Assembly: GCF_900110245.1 (NCBI RefSeq)
Contig: NZ_FOCZ01000003.1
Coordinates: 124,001-188,000 of the forward strand
Reading direction: 5' to 3'
From: Niastella yeongjuensis
Lineage (GTDB): Bacteria > Bacteroidota > Bacteroidia > Chitinophagales > Chitinophagaceae
DNA length: 64,000 nt
Part shown: positions 26,396-34,106 of the stretch, piece after piece
Numbering within the stretch: position 1 is the stretch's first letter
Layout of the letters: the number at the start of each line of letters is the position of its first letter
Notes under the pieces: generated by a model
The model's database searches: none
Seen by the model: only the letters and a program-made list of their open reading frames with translations
Told to the model about the DNA's origin: nothing
Made by a program: the position numbers and the translations under genes

Positions 26396-29300
26396 TTATG
26401 GTGTCACTATAACAGTTCCTTTAAAGGTTTGTACCGTACCATCGAGGTATTCCACTGCTGCGAAGTAAACATACGTGCCAAAATCAACTTTTTTCCCGTT
26501 CTGTCTGCCATCCCAACCAAACTTCCGGTCATTAGCTGGTGAGTTGAGCACCTCGAAGATCCTTTGGCCATACCGGTTAAATACCGACAGGTTCTTTACC
26601 TTCTTAATATCCAGTCCGCCCATTACATAGAAATAATCATTTCGTCCGTCGCCATTAGGTGAAAATGCATTGGGCATGGCAACACCTGTTTTAACATATG
26701 TCTGAATGTATATAGTGCCTGTATCCTTACAAAAATGGTTGTTGGTCACTGTTACCAGGTATTTTATGGAGGAAGAAGCCGTGGCCACCGGCTCGGCGCA
26801 CGTATCGCAGGAGAGCCCGGAGGCTGGAGTCCATACATATGAAGCAGCTTTGCCTCCCTTTACTGTTGTGCGCAATGGTACACTGCCTGGCCGTGCCAGG
26901 GTAATTATTTCCGGTGTGGGATCAATGGTAAAGGCATCGTATTTCAAACTGCTTTGGTTATTGGTATAATTGGTTTCCTGAAACGGCTGGGTTGTTGGAT
27001 CATTCACCATGGCAACCACCTGGCTGCTTCCTGGCGTGGTTATGATGTGCGTAAATTCGCGGCATTCACCAAACACCGGGGCGGGAGTAGCATAAGCGGG
27101 CGACAATACTTTGGTGGCTGCATCGGCTGGTGATCCATTGTAAAACGATACGGGTATTTGTTTGTAAACAGTATCGTAACCATTCCCCATACAAACTTTA
27201 AAGGTAACCTGGATGTGTGAATCATCGTAACATTCTGCCGACAACAGTTCTACGGTCATATCGGGCGGAAAGATGTGCACATAAGTTTGTCCGTTTAAAA
27301 CGCAGCCATATTCATTGGTCACCTGCAGGTTCACCATGCTGCTGTCGAGCATAGCTGCCACCGGAGTAGGACAGGTGGTACAACTGAGCGTATAGCTGGG
27401 ACTGTTATCCCAAAGCATAGAGACAGGCGTATAACCGGGTACCGTGTAATAGAGATTGAACGGGGCCTTACGATATATGGTGGTGTCTTTGGGTAGTACT
27501 GTCAATACCGGTGGTGTATAATCCATGCTGTTGGTATTGTTGTTATAATCAGATTCGTTCAATCCGCTTGCCGGGGGATAAGCCTGTTGATTGTTGTTCA
27601 CCACTACAAAAACCTTCCCTGTTTTGGTGCCCGGGATGAATTGCTCATAATCACTGCAGGTGCCTGTAGTAGTTGATGGGGTAAGAAAACTATTACCCAG
27701 TTTCACCGCGGTGGGGTCTGTTGGTAAACGGTCATAAAAATCCACTTGCAGGGAACCTGGAATATTTCCCGGTGCATACGTATTACACAAAGAGAAGTCC
27801 ACGTGCAGGCTGTCGGTTCCTGCACAGGCCAGCGTGTTCAGTGTTGGTGTGTAATCGTCCACTACCGGAATGTGAAAGGTAACCTTTGCATCGCTATAAC
27901 AACCGTTATCGGTGAAAATTCGTGTGTTTGCAATAGCAAGTGTGTCCTGGCGGTACGGGGCGGTGAAGATATTGTCGATACAATTGGTACAGTTGAGATA
28001 AGGAGATGTTGCCCAGGTGGCACTGGTAATATCACCGCCTTTGATAACAGCAGGTTGCAGTGACTGCTGTTGTTGTGGCTGCAACGTATATTCATCCGGG
28101 GTAATGCCTGCGCGGAAGCTAATGTCCTTTTTGATATTGATGTTATTATTGAAAGTCACTTCCGGTAACCCGGTATTGGGCAATGCCAGCGGTATGGTAG
28201 TGCCGTTATCATTAAACACCGATACCAGCGTATCCAAATACTCCCGGCCAACTAATACAGTAGCTGTGTATTCATAGGAGGCACATTTACCAGACAGGTC
28301 GGTTGGCAGCGGCCAGGTGCCCAACAGGCTCCCTCTGCCTGTACGCGGATCGTCATCATAAAAAGCAACCGGCGTGTTCTTCGGTATGGTCATATAGCCC
28401 CTGTTTTCAAACCAAAGCTTTACCTGTACTTTATCCTGGTTATAACAGACTACACTCTCGATGTGTATCACCCCATCGGCGGTGGGGTCATCCACCACAA
28501 TGGTAACGGGGTTGGTGGTGTCTTCACAGCTTCCATTGGTAGCATACAGTCGCACTTTGTAAGTGCCGGGGATTTTAAACAGGTAATCAAGTTGTTCATC
28601 GGTGCTCACCACTTGTTCAGCCATGCCCTTGTCGTTACTCATCAGCCATTTCCAGGCTGTGGCATTGCGGGAACGGTTGGTGAAAACAACGTGGTCGGTT
28701 TGTATGCCGTCTTTCGATGCGATCTTCCGTTTGTCGGGGGAGAACCTGGCTACCACACCGCAGCTCACCTGGAATGCATCTGTAGTAGAAGCGCGGCAGC
28801 CGCTGGCATCTGTTATACGTAATTCTAATTTATAGGTCTTCTTTTGGGTCACAGGTAACACAAGCGTTTGGCCTGTACCGGCAGCTATACCATCAACCAG
28901 CCATTGCAGGGTTTGGCCTGCGCTTATATTGGCGGTAAAGGTAACTACGTCGCCTATTACCGGATAGTCGATATCCCGGGTGAAGGAGGCAGTAAGGGCG
29001 GCGCCACAGGGATCAGTACAAACGGTACTGTTCACCATGCCCGTTAAGGAGGTGGCAATAAAGTTTTGCATTCGTTCTGCCTGTCCCGGTGTAAAGCCCA
29101 TGATACAGCCTGCGCCGGAACCATAATCCATAAAATTATCCGGCAGGTCATCTACATCTGTGGTAAAGCCCGACAACGTATCGGTGCTGCAGGAGTTTTG
29201 TGGAGCGGTGCAGCCGCCACCGGCGATGGTTCGCTCGGGCGGCGTGTCACACACCATATCACCGTCTGTAAGACAATCATTGTTTCTGCAATCCCTTTCG

Positions 29301-30001
29301 GCAAAGGTGTGCGCGAGACTAAGGAAGTGACCCATCTCATGCGCTACCAGGTCAACACCCAAACCGGAAACCACCACATCGCCGCCGGCGCTGGCATAAC
29401 CACCCATGGTTAGGCGGGTCCAGGTACCACAGCTAAAATCCTGCATATACTCTGATCTGATCTTTGATACCAGCCAGATATTGATGTAACGGGTCCGGTC
29501 CCACGCATTCAGTGCAATGAGCTCATCGGCCTCCATGTCGTAGTCAAAGTCAGAAAGGTAGGAGTGGGTGCGCACGATACCTGTGGTACGGCCGCCATCG
29601 GGAGCAGTTTTGGCCAAACAAAATTGGATCCGCGTATCAGTGCGTCCGCCGGTAAAACTACCTGTAGCACTGTACGCTTCATTCAGTGCCTGTATAGCCT
29701 GTACAACGGCTGCATCCGTATAGGCATTGGGGTCTTCGTTGATAATATGCACTACTACCGGCAGGGTAACCACTGCAGGCGGAGCCGCAGACACATGTAA
29801 ATAGTGCTTTTGTAAAAGGGCTTGATTAATAGCCTTCTCCCTCGCCACAAAGGCAGGGTCTTTTCTTAATTGTGCCAATAGTCTGTCGGTACCGCAAGGG
29901 CGAACAGCTACCGGCATGCCTTCCTGGGCGTAGGTAATAAATGGAAATATGAAAAAAAGTAATAACAGGAACAGCAGGCCTTTCCGGGTAGAATTAGTCA
30001 T
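26396..30001 (-). CDS. Secreted M43-type zinc metalloprotease with type B T9SS sorting domain
   Basis: A 1201-residue exported protein from ATG 30001, just before the signal peptide (LLFLLLLFFIFPFITYAQ); the frame is open to 30094. The N-terminal catalytic domain resembles pregnancy-associated plasma protein-A (M43) peptidases, with HEMGHFLSLAH (His221, Glu222, His225, His231) and a downstream Met-turn-like CIMGF. The usual Gly of HExxHxxGxxH is Ser here. Then come PKD-like regions (DVVTFTANISAG, YKLELRITD), repeated CARDB-like regions with conserved Cys pairs (CTNCIDN, CTTCPTP, CDTCAEP), and a C-terminal CHU_C domain (AMPNAFSPNGDGRNDYF, ending KGTVIVTP) for T9SS export. It should cleave extracellular proteins; the substrate is unknown. 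Confidence 0.88.
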   Translation of the reverse strand: MTNSTRKGLLFLLLLFFIFPFITYAQEGMPVAVRPCGTDRLLAQLRKDPAFVAREKAINQALLQKHYLHVSAAPPAVVTLPVVVHIINEDPNAYTDAAVVQAIQALNEAYSATGSFTGGRTDTRIQFCLAKTAPDGGRTTGIVRTHSYLSDFDYDMEADELIALNAWDRTRYINIWLVSKIRSEYMQDFSCGTWTRLTMGGYASAGGDVVVSGLGVDLVAHEMGHFLSLAHTFAERDCRNNDCLTDGDMVCDTPPERTIAGGGCTAPQNSCSTDTLSGFTTDVDDLPDNFMDYGSGAGCIMGFTPGQAERMQNFIATSLTGMVNSTVCTDPCGAALTASFTRDIDYPVIGDVVTFTANISAGQTLQWLVDGIAAGTGQTLVLPVTQKKTYKLELRITDASGCRASTTDAFQVSCGVVARFSPDKRKIASKDGIQTDHVVFTNRSRNATAWKWLMSNDKGMAEQVVSTDEQLDYLFKIPGTYKVRLYATNGSCEDTTNPVTIVVDDPTADGVIHIESVVCYNQDKVQVKLWFENRGYMTIPKNTPVAFYDDDPRTGRGSLLGTWPLPTDLSGKCASYEYTATVLVGREYLDTLVSVFNDNGTTIPLALPNTGLPEVTFNNNINIKKDISFRAGITPDEYTLQPQQQQSLQPAVIKGGDITSATWATSPYLNCTNCIDNIFTAPYRQDTLAIANTRIFTDNGCYSDAKVTFHIPVVDDYTPTLNTLACAGTDSLHVDFSLCNTYAPGNIPGSLQVDFYDRLPTDPTAVKLGNSFLTPSTTTGTCSDYEQFIPGTKTGKVFVVVNNNQQAYPPASGLNESDYNNNTNSMDYTPPVLTVLPKDTTIYRKAPFNLYYTVPGYTPVSMLWDNSPSYTLSCTTCPTPVAAMLDSSMVNLQVTNEYGCVLNGQTYVHIFPPDMTVELLSAECYDDSHIQVTFKVCMGNGYDTVYKQIPVSFYNGSPADAATKVLSPAYATPAPVFGECREFTHIITTPGSSQVVAMVNDPTTQPFQETNYTNNQSSLKYDAFTIDPTPEIITLARPGSVPLRTTVKGGKAASYVWTPASGLSCDTCAEPVATASSSIKYLVTVTNNHFCKDTGTIYIQTYVKTGVAMPNAFSPNGDGRNDYFYVMGGLDIKKVKNLSVFNRYGQRIFEVLNSPANDRKFGWDGRQNGKKVDFGTYVYFAAVEYLDGTVQTFKGTVIVTP

Positions 30002-30219
30002 ATCAATGGGTATGATTAGATGCGTGTACTCTTCAGCTAATTCCATTCCAATTTTACCCCTGTGAATTACGCATACAGAAAAAATCTTTATCAATGGTGA
30101 TGGTATTGAGAATTATAACCATCTGTTGTCTGACGTATTGTTTTTATACTTCATGTTCGATGTTACCTGGCCGTTACTGGCATATTCCGACGTATGGTAG
30201 AAAATTAGATTTAACATAC

Positions 30220-30227
30220 TATCTTTG
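30220..30227 (+). promoter_or_regulatory. -7 promoter box TATCTTTG for the 30305 operon
   Basis: Exact match to TAnnTTTG, 78 bp before the DoxX-like gene. No clear -33 TTTG. Transcription would start near 30233, just before the hairpin at 30242. Confidence 0.45.
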
Positions 30228-30241
30228 TCATAATACCAGAG

Positions 30242-30277
30242 AAAAGGCGTTAAGTTGAAAAACTTACCGCTTTTTTT
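30242..30277 (+). terminator. Terminator-like hairpin in the leader (possible attenuator)
   Basis: Stem AAAAGGCG-T-TAAGTT / AACTTA-C-CGCTTTT (one mismatch, one G.T pair) with a GAAA tetraloop, followed by seven T residues. It lies between the -7 box and the first gene of the operon, and no plus-strand gene is upstream, so it is not an ordinary 3' terminator. Confidence 0.6.
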
Positions 30278-30304
30278 ATGTGGGAAGGCTAAATTGGTTT
30301 TACA

Positions 30305-30685
30305 ATGACCCTAAATAAAATATTGAACTACATTATTGCCGCAGTTTGGCTGGTCAATGGCCTGTTTTGTAAGGTATTGAACGAGGTACCCCGCCATCAG
30401 GAGATTGTGGCCCGCATCCTGGGAAGTGACCATGCCGCAATATTCACAGAGGGGATAGGCGTTGCAGAGATCGTTATGGCTGTCTGGATTGTAAGTGGCT
30501 ATTGGTCAAGATTAAATGCGATCATGCAGATATTGGTAATTGGTACCATGAACATTCTGGAGTTTTTTCTGGTGCCCGACTTGCTTTTATGGGGCAGATT
30601 TAATTTATTGTTTGCGGTAATGTTCATCAGCGTAATTGCATACAACGAATATTATTTAAAATCCAAACCGGTTCAACCTGTTTAA
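30305..30685 (+). CDS. DoxX-like small membrane protein
   Basis: A 126-residue protein with four predicted membrane helices (LNYIIAAVWLVNGLFCKVL; IGVAEIVMAVWIVSGYW; AIMQILVIGTMNILEFF; LLFAVMFISVIAYN). The layout and the KVLNEVPRHQEIVARILG segment fit DoxX-like family proteins, inner-membrane proteins of poorly known function. It is the first gene of a tight four-gene unit, one base before the next start codon. The order DoxX-like, DUF2071, methyltransferase and small membrane protein suggests a shared membrane or detoxification function, but no substrate can be named. Confidence 0.75.
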   Translation: MTLNKILNYIIAAVWLVNGLFCKVLNEVPRHQEIVARILGSDHAAIFTEGIGVAEIVMAVWIVSGYWSRLNAIMQILVIGTMNILEFFLVPDLLLWGRFNLLFAVMFISVIAYNEYYLKSKPVQPV

Positions 30686-30686
30686 T

Positions 30687-31427
30687 ATGCTTTCATTCCT
30701 TAAAGATCATCCCTTTGCCGTGGAGGCCTTTTTTGACAGCTCCAGCGTTTTCACCTTTGCGGTTCCCAAAGAGCAGGTTAAACAATTGATTCCTGAGTGT
30801 TTGGAGTTGGATACCCATCAGGATAAGTGGGCGTTCATTGCAGTGGCTATGGTGCAAACAAAAGCATTGCGGCCAAAGGGTTTTCCAAAGGTACTGGGTA
30901 ATGATTTCTTTCTGACCGGGTTTAGGGTATTTGTACGGTTCACCAACCAGGCGGGTAAAAATTTAAGAGGATTATACATTCTTAAGTCGGAAACTGATAA
31001 AAAGAAGATGGAGTTCTTTGGGAACATTTTCACCCATTACAATTATACTACTATCGATATCACTCAAAGCCGCAATAACGATGTGCTGACGATCTCCTCT
31101 AAAAAGTCAGGATTCAGTGTAAGCATAGATGAAAGAAGGGATGAATCCATTGCGTTGCCTGCGGGTTCTCCATTTACCGACTGGAAAGAAGCCCGGCGAT
31201 TTGCAGGCCCTCTGCCATTTACATTTACTTATAACAAAACAAAAAAAGAAGTATTGATCATTGAAGGCGTAAGAGAAAACTGGAAACCTGAACCTCTGAA
31301 TGTGCTTGAATGCCATTTCTCATTTATCGACAATTTGAAATTACAGGGAGCTGTACTGGCAAATGCTTTTGTGATCCGGAACATTCCCTATTACTGGAAA
31401 AAAGGAAAAATTGAACCATGGAAATAA
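30687..31427 (+). CDS. DUF2071 (YqjF-like) protein
   Basis: A 246-residue soluble protein. The start (HPFAVEAFFDSSSVFTFAVPKEQVKQLIPECLELD) and the later GNDFFLTGFRVFVRF and RGLYILKSETD segments follow the DUF2071 family, related to acetoacetate-decarboxylase-like folds. No catalytic assignment is made. It begins one base after the DoxX-like gene and its end overlaps the next start by 10 bp, so translation is probably coupled. The family often sits beside DoxX-like genes, which supports the call. Confidence 0.75.
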   Translation: MLSFLKDHPFAVEAFFDSSSVFTFAVPKEQVKQLIPECLELDTHQDKWAFIAVAMVQTKALRPKGFPKVLGNDFFLTGFRVFVRFTNQAGKNLRGLYILKSETDKKKMEFFGNIFTHYNYTTIDITQSRNNDVLTISSKKSGFSVSIDERRDESIALPAGSPFTDWKEARRFAGPLPFTFTYNKTKKEVLIIEGVRENWKPEPLNVLECHFSFIDNLKLQGAVLANAFVIRNIPYYWKKGKIEPWK

Positions 31428-32170
31428 AGCGTAGAAACTTTCAGGGGGTGTTGAATATTCTTAGTTTCAACCGTCATTTTTATGTGATCGGCCTGGGTGC
31501 TTTATTGTTATTATTTTTAAGCCGGTTACTATTTACCTGGCCATCTATAACCTTTATCATTATTGTCATTGCATTTGCCTATGGTTTAATAATGCCATTG
31601 ATCGTATCGGCATGGGTATATGATTTTTCGCGTTTTTATGAATTTCAATGGTTGAAGCAACAAATAAGCGGCAATGAAAAAATAAGTCAGATCGTTAATA
31701 TCAATGCCGGGTTTGATGAAACCAGTTTTATTATAAAACACCTGTTACCTGAAGCTGATTTAAAGGTGTTCGATTTTTACAACGCACAGCAACATACCGA
31801 GCCTGCAATAGTACGGGCGCGTAAAGTGAGTATGGTTTATCCCAATACGCAAACCATAGCGTCCAACGTTATACCGGTAAGTGACGGATCAGTAGATCTT
31901 GTTTTCCTGTTATCAGCCGTGCATGAAATACGTTCGCATGAAGAAAAGATCGGGTTCCTGAAAGAATGCCGTAGAATTTGTAAACCCCAGGGAAAAGTGA
32001 TCATGGTGGAACATCTGCGTGACTTTCCGAATTTCCTGGCTTTTTCGGTAGGCTTTACTCATTTCTTTTCCCGGTCTGTATGGAAAGATGCATTTAAACA
32101 GGCAGGCTTCGCTACCTTCCGGGAAACAAAGTTTACGCTGTTTATGTCTGTTTTTAATTGTAACCCCTAA
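31418..32170 (+). CDS. Membrane-anchored SAM-dependent methyltransferase
   Basis: A 250-residue protein with two N-terminal membrane helices (about residues 20-38 and 42-66) followed by a class I methyltransferase domain. Motif I is diverged (IVNINAGFDETSFIIKHLLP with acidic DLKVFDFYN after it). Motifs IV-VI are clearer: DGSVDLVFLLSAVHEIRSHEE, then ECRRICKPQGKVIMVEHLRD. The acceptor is unknown; the anchor suggests a lipid, quinone-like or membrane substrate. The start overlaps the previous gene by 10 bp (ATGGAAATAA), typical of a coupled operon. Confidence 0.8.
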   Translation: MEIKRRNFQGVLNILSFNRHFYVIGLGALLLLFLSRLLFTWPSITFIIIVIAFAYGLIMPLIVSAWVYDFSRFYEFQWLKQQISGNEKISQIVNINAGFDETSFIIKHLLPEADLKVFDFYNAQQHTEPAIVRARKVSMVYPNTQTIASNVIPVSDGSVDLVFLLSAVHEIRSHEEKIGFLKECRRICKPQGKVIMVEHLRDFPNFLAFSVGFTHFFSRSVWKDAFKQAGFATFRETKFTLFMSVFNCNP

Positions 32171-32175
32171 CCAGT

Positions 32176-32571
32176 ATGGAAATTCACTTTTGGATCATTG
32201 GCTGTTTATTTATCGCATTAGCCCTGAGTCATATCATTTTTCCCAGGTATTTTAACTGGAAGCAGGAACTAAGCAAACTGAGTTTGGTGAACCGGCAAAT
32301 TATGCTGGTGCACTCTTTCTTTATTGCTTTAATGGTATTGTTGATTGGCCTGCTTTGTCTTACATCTGCCCATGAATTGATAACCACAACTTTGGGAAAA
32401 CGAATATCCCTGGGATTGGGGGTCTTCTGGGGCGCCCGCTTACTGATACAGCTGGTTGGTTATTCACCAAAGCTGTGGAAAGGCAGGTTGTTTGAGACGG
32501 GTGTGCACATTGTATTCACTGTCTTCTGGACGTATATCAGTGTGGTTTTTATTAAAACGTATTTGGCATAA
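32176..32571 (+). CDS. Small integral membrane protein, function unknown
   Basis: A 131-residue protein with four hydrophobic segments (IHFWIIGCLFIALALSHIIF; QIMLVHSFFIALMVLLIGLL; a GKRISLGLGVFWGARLLIQL stretch; VHIVFTVFWTYISVVFI). It starts 5 bp after the methyltransferase and ends the operon. No family is recognised with confidence. Confidence 0.7.
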   Translation: MEIHFWIIGCLFIALALSHIIFPRYFNWKQELSKLSLVNRQIMLVHSFFIALMVLLIGLLCLTSAHELITTTLGKRISLGLGVFWGARLLIQLVGYSPKLWKGRLFETGVHIVFTVFWTYISVVFIKTYLA

Positions 32572-32615
32572 TATAGGCTTTCAATGATTTTTCAATTGTA
32601 AAGAAAATAGTACCA

Positions 32616-33093
32616 ATGAAAATTAGGAGTATTTTTTACCCCTTGCTGACAGGCATATTAATAGTAGCTTGTAAAGATCAGCCAACAGAGAAACCTGTTT
32701 TAAATGCAGCTGCCAGCAATATCCAAAAAGACAGTTCAACAAAAGATTCCATCACAGGCCAGGAGGAGAAAAACTACCTGAGCTTTGCAACCTTGCCTTA
32801 TGAAGGGTATGCCATTAAATACAGATACCTGAAACATGAAACAGGAGAGGAAGGAAGCGGAGAAAATCCCGCATTGCGCCGATAAGCGCCACCGGTTTTT
32901 TACAGATCCGGCACCCATAAGGTCGCTGGTGGTTGAAACCCTTTGTAACCCCGTTAAAGACTTGGATAACATCTTTGAAGATACCCTAAGTAATTATGAA
33001 AAGGTGGACAACGAACTACCCGGCCTGTTTAAGAATCAGTATTTGGTAACATTGGAATTGCTCAGGGATTTTAGGGAGCAGAAAAAACTATAA
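32616..33093 (+). pseudogene. Small lipoprotein gene, apparently frameshifted
   Basis: The first frame (32616-32885) encodes a lipoprotein signal (LLTGILIVACKDQ) and 89 residues ending NPALRR. A second frame (open from 32836 to 33093) carries the likely C-terminal half (HRFFTDPAPIRSLVVETL, ending LLRDFREQKKL). The frames overlap by 50 bp and differ by +1, and the second has no convincing start site. The simplest reading is one envelope lipoprotein of about 150 residues with a frameshift in the overlap, either real or a sequencing error. Two overlapping genes are possible but less likely. Confidence 0.5.
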
Positions 33094-33211
33094 TCCTTTC
33101 GATAATTATGCAATAGTGAAGTACCAGATCGCATTTTGAATACAACTACCCTCAAATCGGACATAACGAAAGTGTCGCCATTAGAGTACCGGCGATCGTT
33201 TAACTCAATGA

Positions 33212-33245
33212 AAAAAGGTCGCGCAAGTTATTGCCCGACCTTTTT
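33212..33245. terminator. Bidirectional terminator between convergent genes
   Basis: Stem AAAAAGGTCG / CGACCTTTTT with an inner GCAA/TTGC stem, one C.C mismatch and a GTTA loop. It serves the lipoprotein gene (+) and the gene at 33285 (-). Confidence 0.8.
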
Positions 33246-33284
33246 GCTGTAATGCTAATATCTACAACTAAATGCTGAAAAGCT

Positions 33285-33602
33285 TTATTGCTCCAGTTTA
33301 ATTTCTCCGATATCAGTTGCCTGACCATCTGCTACCGTAACACCATCTTTAGCGGCATTCTTATAAGGCGGCTTGGCCTCAATAATAATCCGGTAAGTGC
33401 CTGGCTTAGCGTCTGTGATCTCAAATGTGCCCTTATTGATCTCCGCTTTTAAAGTGTCAGTACTCGACAGCGCCCATGCTCTAACAGCAGCATCTGCCGG
33501 ATTCACTGTTCCTTTTACAGAACCCACTCTAACAGCATTGAAAGCAAATAATCCGGCGGCAGCGAAAGCTAATGCTGCCATACTCATCTTGGCATTTTTC
33601 AT
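33285..33602 (-). CDS. Small exported protein with a carboxypeptidase-regulatory-like (transthyretin-type) domain
   Basis: A 105-residue protein from ATG 33602 (an ATG at 33611 adds three residues). An alanine-rich signal peptide (MSMAALAFAAAGLFAF) is followed by one beta-sandwich domain with the pattern GSVKGTVNPADAAVRAWAL, FEITDAKPGTYRIIIEA, and a final GEIKLEQ, as in CarboxypepD_reg-like domains. These bind or present ligands and are often fused to larger enzymes; here the domain stands alone. The function is unknown. It is monocistronic. Confidence 0.75.
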   Translation of the reverse strand: MKNAKMSMAALAFAAAGLFAFNAVRVGSVKGTVNPADAAVRAWALSSTDTLKAEINKGTFEITDAKPGTYRIIIEAKPPYKNAAKDGVTVADGQATDIGEIKLEQ

Positions 33603-33611
33603 AATCAACAT

Positions 33612-33640
33612 ATTATAGGTTTAAACAAAATGGTTACAAA
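33612..33640 (-). promoter_or_regulatory. Candidate promoter of the 33285 gene
   Basis: On the minus strand, TTTG is followed after 19 bp by TATAAT, about 10 bp before the start codon, so any leader would be very short. The rest of 33641-34106 shows no convincing gene. Confidence 0.3.
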
Positions 33641-34106
33641 TTCTTCAGCTACAAGACCTATAATCCAAGGGAGAAAACTAATTTGATCATCGTTGATGCA
33701 CTAGGCATGACAAGTACTATGCCAGAACAACGGAACAGGTATAAGAAATTAATTTAACATTTTTTACCCGGCAGTGGCATAATTATTTTTTCACAGCCTG
33801 TAGAATAATGTCAACACTTGGTATCTTCGTTTGCATACACCAGTTAGTGAATGTTGTGCGTATTTGCCCAAAAGCACAAGATTGTAAATTGTCCTGCACT
33901 GTTTTATGTCCCGCCAACCCGGTTAGGGTTAAATATTTATTATTTCACCCCCACACCGGGATGAATAATAGGTTGGTTAAACCCGCGTTTATGTTCCATG
34001 CCGGATATTGGGCTGGTTTACCGATAAAAGCCGGTCCTGTGTCTATTTTTAAAACAGAAAACCAACATTTTTTAAGGATATTACGTAAGTAATAGGAATA
34101 ACCAAT

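Noticed and set aside
33808-34092. 94-codon open frame upstream of the M43 protease
   Set aside because: No domain pattern, no promoter or ribosome site, and unlike its neighbours in residue composition; treated as non-coding spacer.
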